From: Coriobacteriia bacterium
GTDB taxonomy: Bacteria; Actinomycetota; Coriobacteriia; Anaerosomatales; PHET01
Assembly: GCA_034370385.1 (NCBI GenBank)
Contig: JAXMKZ010000053.1
Coordinates: 1 to 32,026, forward strand
Direction of reading: 5' to 3'
Length of the DNA stretch: 32,026 bases
A program made the translations under genes and the position numbers. The notes under the pieces were generated by a model that was not told the DNA's origin, made no database searches, and saw only the letters and a program-made list of their open reading frames with translations. Positions 24,546 to 30,881 of this stretch are shown here, in pieces (within the stretch, counting starts at the first letter, position 1; the number at the start of each line of letters is the position of its first letter).

Positions 24546-24857
24546 TCACGCCTTCCAAGGGAACAGCAGCCATGTTGTCCACGCGAGAACGCCGACCACG
24601 AGCACCAAACGAACCGGCATCGCCCACGGCAGCGTCCAGATCCACAGCGCGATCATCCACGGCAGGAAGAGCAGCCAGATCAGCCCCTGCAAGATCAGCG
24701 GCAGCGAGCGTGTCCACGCCCAAGCCTCGTTGAGCCTACCGGGGTCCGTGACCAGCAGGTAGCCGAAGGCCCCCGTGACCACCAGCGAGAGCACGAACAT
24801 GGAGATCGACCACGCCGCTTCGCCCGCGGTCTGTCCTGCGATTGCGATTCCTTTCAT
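24546..24857 (-). CDS. three-helix membrane protein, paralogue of the protein at 20881-21315
   Basis: A 103-residue protein with helices near residues 15-35, 52-72 and 79-98. It shares AWAWTR, then L.LQG/QAA, WLL.LPWM and a following aromatic helix with the 144-residue protein near 21 kb. The ATG at 24857 is preceded by AGGAGGAACGACG, a strong site. A perfect GGAAACC/GGTTTCC palindrome lies 20 bases upstream, matching the operators of the TetR gene beside it, so the two genes probably form one repressor-target unit. Function unknown. Confidence 0.7.
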   Translation of the reverse strand: MKGIAIAGQTAGEAAWSISMFVLSLVVTGAFGYLLVTDPGRLNEAWAWTRSLPLILQGLIWLLFLPWMIALWIWTLPWAMPVRLVLVVGVLAWTTWLLFPWKA

Positions 24858-24877
24858 CGTCGTTCCTCCTTCTTCGT

Positions 24878-24896
24878 GGAAACCCTGTTGGTTTCC
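24878..24896 (-). promoter_or_regulatory. palindromic operator before the membrane gene
   Basis: GGAAACC (24878-24884) and GGTTTCC (24890-24896) form perfect 7-base arms around CTGTT, with a further AGTTTCC at 24897-24903. The core is the same as in the repeats upstream of the TetR gene at 25.5 kb. The position between tetR and the membrane gene, close to the ribosome site, fits repression. Confidence 0.6.
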
Positions 24897-24953
24897 AGTT
24901 TCCATCGGGCCGAACAAAGGGCGGCCGGGTCGGTCCCGAACGCCCCGTGGAAC

Positions 24954-25490
24954 CTACTGCAAGAACTGTAGGATGCGTGCGAGGAGCTCGGCATCGTGAT
25001 CGATCGCCGGGTCCTCGTTGACCATCACCAGATAGTCGAGAACCATCGCCGCTACCATGCGCTCGATGAAGGCCACGTCCCCCGCCGAGAACTCCTCGGC
25101 CTCGATACCCGCCGCGATGAGCTCGCGGAGCAGCTCGCCATTGGCCTGACGGAATGCATCGGCGGCGACCTCGTATTCGCGCATCCACTCGTCGCGACCG
25201 GTCTCGTTGATGTGTGCACGTGCCGACTGCAGAACGAATCCCACGACCGCCTCCACTCTCGCGGCGTAGGTGGGCAGCGTTGCCACCGCTGCTGCGAGCC
25301 GCATCTTCTCGCGCGCCGCCTGCCGGGCGACGATGTGCGCGTAGATGTCGCGCTTTCCGTCGAAGTGGACGTAGATTGTCTTCTTCGAGATGTGCATCTC
25401 ACGGGCGACGTCGTCGAGGGTGGCCTTGTCGTAGCCCACCCGGCCCACATGCTGCTCGAAGACCTCGGCGATCTGCTGCTTGGTGCTCAT
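24954..25490 (-). CDS. TetR/AcrR-family regulator
   Basis: A 178-residue regulator. The helix-turn-helix is at about residues 5-50, with ATLDDVAREMHISKKTIYVHFDGKRDIY, a canonical TetR recognition helix. The C-terminal domain is largely helical and ends AELLARILQFLQ. The ribosome site before the ATG is weak. It stands 97 bases upstream of the membrane gene it probably controls. Its own upstream region has two long inverted repeats of the same GGAAACT core. The ligand is unknown. Confidence 0.88.
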   Translation of the reverse strand: MSTKQQIAEVFEQHVGRVGYDKATLDDVAREMHISKKTIYVHFDGKRDIYAHIVARQAAREKMRLAAAVATLPTYAARVEAVVGFVLQSARAHINETGRDEWMREYEVAADAFRQANGELLRELIAAGIEAEEFSAGDVAFIERMVAAMVLDYLVMVNEDPAIDHDAELLARILQFLQ

Positions 25491-25536
25491 CGTTTCACGA
25501 CTCCCGGTGACTCAGTGCCGGCACTTACACCGGCGT

Positions 25537-25594
25537 GGAAACTCCCTATGCCATGCAGTTTCCTCCATGGAAACTGAGTTGTCAAGTAGTTTCC
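25537..25594 (-). promoter_or_regulatory. double GGAAACT/AGTTTCC operator and promoter of the TetR gene
   Basis: Two inverted repeats lie in tandem: GGAAACT (25537-25543) with AGTTTCC (25557-25563), and GGAAACT (25569-25575) with AGTTTCC (25588-25594). A consensus TTGACA (25580-25585 on the minus strand) sits inside the second repeat. A weak GAAACT, 17 bases downstream, may be the -10. Binding at either repeat would block this promoter, indicating autorepression. Confidence 0.65.
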
Positions 25595-25652
25595 TGCCGC
25601 GCTAGGCGAACGGCGGGAAGCCCTGGGGTCACTGCGCCCGCGAGTGCCTAGA

Positions 25653-25841
25653 TCAGCTGCACACCCTGGAACCCGGCGGTGCGCCGGCCGCCGCAGCGAT
25701 AGCGCGCGTGTCATCGGTGGAGTGCGCGTCGGCTACGACGACCGCGTCGGGCGGCGTCGTCTGGGCGGCAAGAAGCTCGAGAAGCCGCGGCAGACGCTCG
25801 GCCTCGTTGAGGGTGGGGATGACGGCGGTGAGGGTCGGCAC
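25653..25841 (-). pseudogene. truncated glycosyltransferase fragment
   Basis: A 62-codon frame whose first 54 residues match the start of the full-length glycosyltransferase at 13118-14113 at about 46 positions, including TPPDAVVVADAHSTDDTRAIAAAAGA. After that the match stops abruptly, the reading runs PPGSRVCS and ends. The metal-binding DAD and all later catalytic parts are absent, so it cannot be an active enzyme. It is most easily explained as the remaining 5' end of a paralogue cut by a deletion. It lies between the TetR operator and the HicAB genes. Confidence 0.75.
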
Positions 25842-25852
25842 GAGTGGACGTC

Positions 25853-26065
25853 TCAGGTCCGGCCGCCTACCCGTGCCTTGGGCTGAGGAATCGGTCTGCC
25901 CTCATCGCGAGCAGCCGCCAGCCACGCGTCACGGGCGATCTCGACTTGGGCCAGTGCCTGAGCGGGCGTCTTCCCGTATGCCGAGCAGTGCGCGAGCTGC
26001 GGGATTTCGGCGATGTAGCCACAGTCCTCGGCACTGTAGAAGATGGTGATCTCGTAGTCGCTCAT
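25853..26065 (-). CDS. hicB: HicB antitoxin
   Basis: A 70-residue antitoxin. The pattern YEITIFYSAEDCGYIAEIPQLAHCSAYGKTPAQALAQV is the partial RNase-H-like fold of HicB, which blocks the HicA active site. The C-terminal third lacks an obvious DNA-binding domain, so autoregulation may be weak or provided by the complex. The ATG shares one base with the HicA stop (TGATG), so translation is coupled, with toxin first and antitoxin second as in most hicAB pairs. Confidence 0.9.
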   Translation of the reverse strand: MSDYEITIFYSAEDCGYIAEIPQLAHCSAYGKTPAQALAQVEIARDAWLAAARDEGRPIPQPKARVGGRT

Positions 26066-26316
26066 CAGCGTACCTCCATCTTCAGACTATACCGCGCGAT
26101 CAGGCTCATGAACTGTCTCACCTGGTACGGCTTGGCCCGTCCGCCAACATCCTGCAGGTTCAGCAGTTCGGGAACGCCCGGGCGCGTGAAGATGTGATGA
26201 CTGCCCGAGACCCTGGCGAGCCTGAACCCGAAGGCGGTAGCCAAGCCACACAAATCGGCGAATCGGACGTCGAGAGACCCCGCCTCGATGGATCGCAGCG
26301 TCTTCCTCGGATTCAT
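26065..26316 (-). CDS. hicA: HicA-family mRNA interferase toxin
   Basis: An 83-residue toxin with the double-stranded-RNA-binding-like HicA fold. The catalytic histidine lies in GSHHIF (residues 38-43), followed by NLQDVGGRAKPYQVRQFMSLI, which resembles the HicA C-terminal helix. The ATG at 26316 is chosen over an upstream in-frame start because the upstream part is not HicA-like and a G-rich GGGGGGCGGG box precedes the ATG. It is slightly longer at the N-terminus than minimal HicA. It pairs with the HicB gene that overlaps its stop. Confidence 0.85.
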   Translation of the reverse strand: MNPRKTLRSIEAGSLDVRFADLCGLATAFGFRLARVSGSHHIFTRPGVPELLNLQDVGGRAKPYQVRQFMSLIARYSLKMEVR

Positions 26317-26331
26317 CGACCCGCCCCCCGA

Positions 26332-26345
26332 CGTGTACTGACACG
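26332..26345 (-). promoter_or_regulatory. short inverted repeat before hicA
   Basis: CGTGT-ACTG-ACACG lies 16 bases upstream of the hicA start. It could be an operator for the HicAB complex. Five-base arms are short enough to occur by chance. Confidence 0.3.
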
Positions 26346-26439
26346 CCAAGGCTAGGGGGCGGTGCTTACCGATTGCTTGCCAGATTCTTTCGTAACTGAG
26401 AGCGCGCGTTCATCCCGTACATCGAGGCAACGGCTCAAC

Positions 26440-27786
26440 CTAGAACTCCAACCCCTCCACCCGATCGAACAGCACGCCGGTCCGCGTCAGGAACTCGCGC
26501 GGATCGAAGCACTTCTCGACCGCCATGAGATCGAGCGGGAAGTCGTGCGAACCGCCTTCGAGGTAGTCGCGAAGCCCCGGACCCGGCACCGCATTCTGGA
26601 TGTCGTCCCACACCTTCATCGCCGCCGTCTGCACCACCACGTATGCGTCCTCGCGCAGCATGCCCGTGTCGACGAGCGCGAGCAGCACACGGCTCGAGTA
26701 GATGAGCCCGCGGGTCGATTCGAGGTTGACCATCATCCGCTGCGGATAGAGCACCATCCCGTCGAGGATCCACTCGAGCTTGCCGAGGATGTAGTCGAGC
26801 GCGATCGTCGAGTCGGCGAGCACGACGCGCTCAGCCGAGCTGTGGCTGATGTCGCGCTCGTGCCACAGAGCCACGTTGTCGAAGCCCACCTGAGCGTTCG
26901 CCTTGATGACGCGCGCCAGGCCGCACACGCGCTCGGCGGTGATGGGGTTGCGCTTGTGGGGCATCGCCGATGAGCCCTTCTGGCCCTTGGCGAACGGCTC
27001 CTCGGCCTCGAGGGTGTCGGATTTCTGGAGCGCGCGAACCTCGGTCGCGATCTCTTCAGCGGTCGCAGCAACGGTGGCGAGCACGGCGAGGAACTGCGCG
27101 TGACGATCGCGCGGGATGACCTGCGTCGACATGGGCTCGGGGGTGAGGCCGAGCTTCTCGCACACGTACTGCTCGACGAAGGGGTCGATGTTGGAGTAGC
27201 TGCCCACGGCGCCGCTGATCGCGCCGACGGCGACGTTGTCGCGGGTGCGCTCCAGGCGCTCGAGCGCGCGCTTCCAGGCGAACGCCCAGCGGCCGAACTT
27301 CATGCCCATGGTCATCGGCTCGGCGTGGATGCCGTGCGTGCGGCCGACGCACAGGGTGTCGCGCTCCTCAATCGCGCGGCGCTTGCAGACCTCGCCGAGG
27401 CGCTTGACGTCAGCGATGACGATGTCGATCGCCTGCACCATCTGATAGCACAGCGCGGTGTCACCCAGGTCCGACGAGGTCATGCCGTAGTGCACCCAGC
27501 GACTGGGCTTCGGCGCATCAGGCGCGAGCCCGGCGTCGATGTGCTCGGCCATGTTGGTGAGGAACGCGATGACGTCGTGGTTCGTGACGGCTTCGAGCTC
27601 GTCGATGCGAGCGACCTCGAAAGCGGCGGTCGATCTGATGTGCGCGGCCTCCTCGGGCGTGATGCCGGCCTCGCCCAACTGGGCTTGCGCTTCGCAGGCG
27701 AGCACCTCGATCTCCTGCCAGATCGCGAATTTGTTCTCGAGGTCCCAGATGCGGGCCATATCGGGGCGAGAGTAGCGAGGAATCAT
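26440..27786 (-). CDS. purB: adenylosuccinate lyase
   Basis: A 448-residue lyase that releases fumarate twice in purine synthesis: from SAICAR, and from adenylosuccinate to give AMP. The signature SSAMPHKRNP (272-281) with its catalytic serine, the TSSDLGDTA segment (103-111) and the GRTHGIHAEPM segment with H151 are intact. The ATG at 27786 (MIPRYSRPDM) matches the usual start of the family and follows GGAGG. The 40 further in-frame codons upstream are treated as leader. It is the one clear housekeeping gene amid accessory sequence. Confidence 0.95.
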   Translation of the reverse strand: MIPRYSRPDMARIWDLENKFAIWQEIEVLACEAQAQLGEAGITPEEAAHIRSTAAFEVARIDELEAVTNHDVIAFLTNMAEHIDAGLAPDAPKPSRWVHYGMTSSDLGDTALCYQMVQAIDIVIADVKRLGEVCKRRAIEERDTLCVGRTHGIHAEPMTMGMKFGRWAFAWKRALERLERTRDNVAVGAISGAVGSYSNIDPFVEQYVCEKLGLTPEPMSTQVIPRDRHAQFLAVLATVAATAEEIATEVRALQKSDTLEAEEPFAKGQKGSSAMPHKRNPITAERVCGLARVIKANAQVGFDNVALWHERDISHSSAERVVLADSTIALDYILGKLEWILDGMVLYPQRMMVNLESTRGLIYSSRVLLALVDTGMLREDAYVVVQTAAMKVWDDIQNAVPGPGLRDYLEGGSHDFPLDLMAVEKCFDPREFLTRTGVLFDRVEGLEF

Positions 27787-27948
27787 GAGGAAGGCCTCCG
27801 AGGAGAGCGTGGGCGGGGTGGCAAAGGCATTATCGCCGAGCGAGGCGCCGTTGTCGCGCTGGTCCATACACCGAGGGTAGCTCAATTGAGGACCTCGCGT
27901 AGTCATGCTCGAGCGGCCGTGACCTGCCTCTTTTCGAGCTATGGTCTT

Positions 27949-27977
27949 CTTATCGAAATCGGATTAAGCCGCAACAA
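27949..27977 (-). promoter_or_regulatory. candidate purB promoter
   Basis: On the minus strand TTGTTG (27972-27977) and GATAAG (27949-27954) are 17 bases apart. Transcription would begin near 27942, leaving a leader of about 155 bases before the purB ATG. I saw no convincing purine-riboswitch core in that leader. Confidence 0.4.
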
Positions 27978-28014
27978 ATGGCCCATCAAGACACCGGCGA
28001 GCACTGAGCTGACG

Positions 28015-28325
28015 TCACGATGGATGGCTTGAATCCGTTGGCCTCGGCTTCTGCGTCCCCTGCAGTGCCTCGGTCTGCAGCCGCCGTAGCTGGTCGACCA
28101 GTCCTTCGGGATCACCGGTACGGTTCGCAATTGCTAGTGCTTCATCAATCCACGGCATGGCCTCTGCGGCATCATAGGCCGAGTAGAGCCGGCCAAGGGC
28201 CGCCGAGTTGTAGAGCCAGATGTCGTCAGGAGTCGCCGCTCGGTTCTCTTCATAGATACGGCCACAACATAGGACTCGAATGCGAGGTCCGGATACGAGT
28301 CCTCGTACCACCTATCCGGACACAA
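28015..28325 (-). pseudogene. frameshifted TPR-like remnant
   Basis: Two minus-strand frames each carry protein-like sequence that joins across a frameshift near 28240-28260. The upstream frame reads WYEDSYPDLAFESYVVA. The downstream frame reads YEENRAATPDDIWLYNSAALGRLY and continues as helical repeats, AMPWIDEALAIANRTGDPEGLVDQL, to a stop at 28015. The repeats look like tetratricopeptide helices. No start or ribosome site fits either part. It is probably the 3' end of a decayed gene of unknown function. Confidence 0.5.
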
Positions 28326-28407
28326 TGTCCGGATTCTTGTCCGGATAGCGTCCCCTCCTCATGATGCGCCTTCCTATCCGGACACAGTGTCCGGATTCGT
28401 GTCCGGA
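28288..28407. repeat. TCCGGA palindrome array in two 37-bp copies
   Basis: The units 28311-28347 and 28373-28409 match at 34 of 37 positions with a 62-base period. Each contains a perfect inverted repeat TCCGGACA-N3-TGTCCGGA (28315-28333 and 28377-28395) followed by a third TGTCCGGA (28338-28345 and 28400-28407). A lone TCCGGA lies at 28288-28293. The period is not a multiple of three, so this is not a coding repeat. It may be an operator cluster, or act as a terminator for the deaminase gene that ends at 28431. Confidence 0.7.
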
Positions 28408-28430
28408 CAGCCGGATCGCGCTCAATGCAT

Positions 28431-29903
28431 TCACAGCGTGCGGTAGACCGTCGACGGCCCGGTTCCCTCAGTCCGAGCAAGCCCGAGCTCTACAAATGCA
28501 GCCAGATGTCTGCGTGCTGTCCGCACGCCAACGGACATGGCGGTCGCGTACTCCGAGGAAGTAGCGACTCCCGCGGCCGCAAACCATTTCCAGCCCACCG
28601 CCTGGGAGGAACTCATCGACTCCACAACATGCGCGGGCAAGACAGCAATGGCTGCATCCGCACTGCGGAAGAGTGTCAAGATCAGGTAGGGGTCATCCCA
28701 TTGATAGCGAGGCAGTGGCAATCCGTGCTTCTTGGCCTGTTGGGCAAGTGAATTCAGGCCAAGGCCGCGCTCCTCTGCGAGGCGCATCTTCGCGAACGTG
28801 TAGTGCAATCGCGGATTCCTGCTCAGCATCGGAGCATTGAATGCCTGCAGTTGGGCGATTGTGATAGGTGGAACCGGACGGCCAGGGCTGCGGACGACTA
28901 CCGTGTCAGCATCGACCGACAGCTGGCACTTCGCACCCTCGACATCGTAGTCACGATGCACCAGAGCGTTGACGACGGCTTCCCGAACCACCTCGAAAGG
29001 CAGCTCTTGGACTGTCTCGCGCTCCATGCGGTTCCGAGAGATCACATGCGGCAACTTGCCCTCCAGCCAGTCCTCGAGTGCCTCGGGAATCAGAACCAAC
29101 GGCCCTTCGAAGTCGCGAGTCTCGACCCTGCCATCGGGATACCGAATCGTTGCAAGAAGCCCCGCTTGTGGTATGGCGGCACGGGGGTGAGTTCCGAACA
29201 ACATCAAGCCAAAAGCGCTTGGTCTGAACACCCCCGCAGCATCCATCGTAAGCACGCCTTGCTGAGCCAAGCGTTCCTCGAACGCCCGTGTCCCGACCTT
29301 CGGCTGAATCTTCGCCCGGGCGCGGTAGAGGTTGAGAGCCGACGCATCTAGGTCAGAGAGCGCGCCCACCGTGGCCTGATCAAGCGTGGACAGGCTGGTT
29401 GGCTCATCCGCTTCGATGGCCGCCTGTTGAGCCCTCTCCAAGGCCTGATCGAAGAACGGCTGGTTGACGTTCGAGATCGCCTCTTGAAGGTCCCGGTCAA
29501 ACATGACTACTTCCACGCCGTGATCTTGCAGGTACTTGATCCCGCGACGATCAACCAAGGGATCTGGGTCCGCCACACCCACGTACACCTTCTTGATCCG
29601 TGCGAGCACAACGCGTTCTGCGCAGCTGAGTTTGCGCTCACCACGGGCCCCGGGGGCGCAGGGCTCGAGCGTCACGTACAGCACTGAGCCATCGAGTCGG
29701 TTGTCGCGGTTCTTGCGCTCCAGAAGCGTGAACTCCGCATGATCGCCGTCGCGTAGCTCCCCCCGACAAGCCTGGTCCATGCTGCCATTGGGTTTGACGA
29801 GCACGGCCCCCACAAAAGGACTCAGCTTGCCATCATCGCGAGGCTCTGCCATCGAGTCCTTCATCACACTGACTGCGAGCTCCATGTAGTCACGCGGCTC
29901 CAC
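28431..29903 (-). CDS. RibD-like deaminase fused to an ATPase-fold regulator and winged helix
   Basis: A 490-residue fusion. Residues about 1-140 are a zinc deaminase of the RibD/cytidine type, with HAE (H55-E57), PC (C82) and C94, and the typical VGVADPDPLV segment. A linker rich in helix follows to about 190. Residues 200-415 resemble the COG2865/HATPase_c_4 regulators: EAVREAVVNALVHRDY-like N box (305-319), then SPGRPVPPIT and RNPRLHYTFAKMRLAEERGLGLNSL. The end (about 440-490) is a winged helix. The GTG at 29903 follows GGGAG. It is downstream of the DUF488 gene. A nucleotide-directed defence or regulatory role is inferred. Confidence 0.7.
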   Translation of the reverse strand: MEPRDYMELAVSVMKDSMAEPRDDGKLSPFVGAVLVKPNGSMDQACRGELRDGDHAEFTLLERKNRDNRLDGSVLYVTLEPCAPGARGERKLSCAERVVLARIKKVYVGVADPDPLVDRRGIKYLQDHGVEVVMFDRDLQEAISNVNQPFFDQALERAQQAAIEADEPTSLSTLDQATVGALSDLDASALNLYRARAKIQPKVGTRAFEERLAQQGVLTMDAAGVFRPSAFGLMLFGTHPRAAIPQAGLLATIRYPDGRVETRDFEGPLVLIPEALEDWLEGKLPHVISRNRMERETVQELPFEVVREAVVNALVHRDYDVEGAKCQLSVDADTVVVRSPGRPVPPITIAQLQAFNAPMLSRNPRLHYTFAKMRLAEERGLGLNSLAQQAKKHGLPLPRYQWDDPYLILTLFRSADAAIAVLPAHVVESMSSSQAVGWKWFAAAGVATSSEYATAMSVGVRTARRHLAAFVELGLARTEGTGPSTVYRTL

Positions 29904-29920
29904 GTTCACTCCCGTCTTGG

Positions 29921-29995
29921 GGCATCCCCCGTTCTGGGTCGCGCCCCATGATGCCACGTCGATGCGAACGAAGCCTAACCGAGGTCGAACCTATC
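29921..29995 (-). repeat. duplicated leader, copy before the deaminase
   Basis: This stretch matches 30795-30868 at roughly four in five positions, including an unbroken core ATGATGCCACGTCGATG on the plus strand. It lies immediately upstream of the deaminase start and includes a G-rich block, GGGGGATGCC on the minus strand, which serves as ribosome site in the other copy. Confidence 0.75.
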
Positions 29996-30021
29996 TCACG
30001 TGGTCCCATAGGCACCGGTGG

Positions 30022-30066
30022 GGTGGTCAACTTCTCGGTGATCAGAAGGTCCCCAGGTGGTCAACT
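30022..30066. repeat. GGTGGTCAACT direct repeat, possible insertion-sequence end
   Basis: The 11-base word GGTGGTCAACT occurs at 30022-30032 and 30056-30066, with CTCGGTGATCAGAAGG between. Repeated TGGTCAA/GTGATCA words like these occur at the ends of some IS21-family elements. No transposase remains, so an IS relic is only a suggestion. The rest of 30067-30137 shows nothing recognisable. Confidence 0.35.
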
Positions 30067-30137
30067 AGAGTACCGAACACAACAAACGCCATAGACCGCC
30101 ATAAACCGCCCAAGACTGCCCCATATAGCACACGTGG

Positions 30138-30335
30138 TCACCCATCGGCCGACGGCAAGTACTGCGCACCGCGGCGATCGCCAACGAGAGTCAGCAGTCC
30201 GGTGTCTCCCATGGAAGCGAGAATACGCTTCGCCTGCTCGGGGCTCCGTCCGCACAGATCTGCGGTCAGAGCGCGAGGCACTTCTATGCACCCCTGCTGG
30301 GATTGGGATACGTCTTGACGGTGATCAGGACGCGC
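30138..30335 (-). pseudogene. in-frame winged-helix continuation after the DUF488 stop
   Basis: Directly after the TAA of the DUF488 gene the same frame stays open for 65 codons and ends at TGA (30138-30140). The final two thirds read like a winged-helix DNA-binding end: VPRALTADLCGRSPEQAKRI then LASMGDTGLLTLVGDRRGAQYL. No good start codon or ribosome site precedes it. It is either the tail of a longer DUF488 protein cut off by a recent stop mutation, or a segment reached only by readthrough. Confidence 0.6.
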
Positions 30336-30794
30336 TTACGGTCGACAGGCATGACTCAGATGCTCCACCGAGAGAGGTTGCGGCGCGGCTGCGATGAGCG
30401 ACTCCGCCACGAGACTGCGATGGCACGTCGCCGGGTCCGCTTCGAAGCATACGAGACATATGCACTGACTCTCAGCCAGCTCGAGCACCCGGGCGATGTC
30501 GCTCCCTCGCGCGGACAATTGCTCGCGAAAAATCGGCGCGAACTGCTCAAATGTGATCGCGCCGTCCTTGAGCGCATGCCTCAAATCGCGCGGATTGCCA
30601 AGCGCACGAATGTGCACGTAGTCGATACCCGAGGCGCCCAAACGAGCCGCAAGTGCTGTCTTGGAGAATCCCTTGCGCCTGCTGATGGGGACGTCCCGCA
30701 CGTCGACGACGACCTCGACACCAGCAGCGGACAGCGTCTCGACCCACTGGTCCAACGCCGCACCCTCGTATCCAATCGTGCAAACCGCGCTCAT
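30336..30794 (-). CDS. DUF488-family protein
   Basis: A 152-residue DUF488 protein. The family signs are CTIGYEGAALDQW at the start, DVRDVPISRRKGFSK (31-45), the long middle helix region, and CFEADPATCHRSLVAESL (117-133) near the end. The biochemical role of the family is not settled; members are frequent in mobile and defence regions. The ATG at 30794 directly follows a duplicated leader whose GGGGGATGCC block acts as ribosome site. It lies 87 bases downstream of the type ISP enzyme and is followed in frame, after its stop, by a winged-helix segment. Confidence 0.85.
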   Translation of the reverse strand: MSAVCTIGYEGAALDQWVETLSAAGVEVVVDVRDVPISRRKGFSKTALAARLGASGIDYVHIRALGNPRDLRHALKDGAITFEQFAPIFREQLSARGSDIARVLELAESQCICLVCFEADPATCHRSLVAESLIAAAPQPLSVEHLSHACRP

Positions 30795-30868
30795 GGCATC
30801 CCCCGTTTTCGGTCGCGTCCATGATGCCACGTCGATGTGGACGAAACCTAACCGAGGCCTAACCTACA
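30795..30868 (-). repeat. duplicated leader, copy before the DUF488 gene
   Basis: Second copy of the roughly 75-base leader also found at 29921-29995. The two copies are direct repeats flanking the DUF488 gene and its winged-helix continuation, so recombination between them would remove or duplicate that unit. This copy begins about 13 bases after the stop of the type ISP gene. Confidence 0.75.
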
Positions 30869-30881
30869 TCTCTCGGAGCGG

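Noticed and set aside
27787-27906. N-terminal extension of PurB by 40 codons
   Set aside because: The family begins at MIPRYSR, that ATG has its own GGAGG, and the extension shows no family resemblance.
27787-27941. Purine riboswitch in the purB leader
   Set aside because: The leader is long enough, but I could not find the three-way-junction core or conserved pyrimidine-rich loops.
28311-28409. Two 37-bp repeats with a 25-bp spacer resembling a minimal CRISPR array
   Set aside because: There are only two copies, with three mismatches. Each copy holds nested palindromes, and no cas genes lie nearby, so a protein-binding repeat is more likely.
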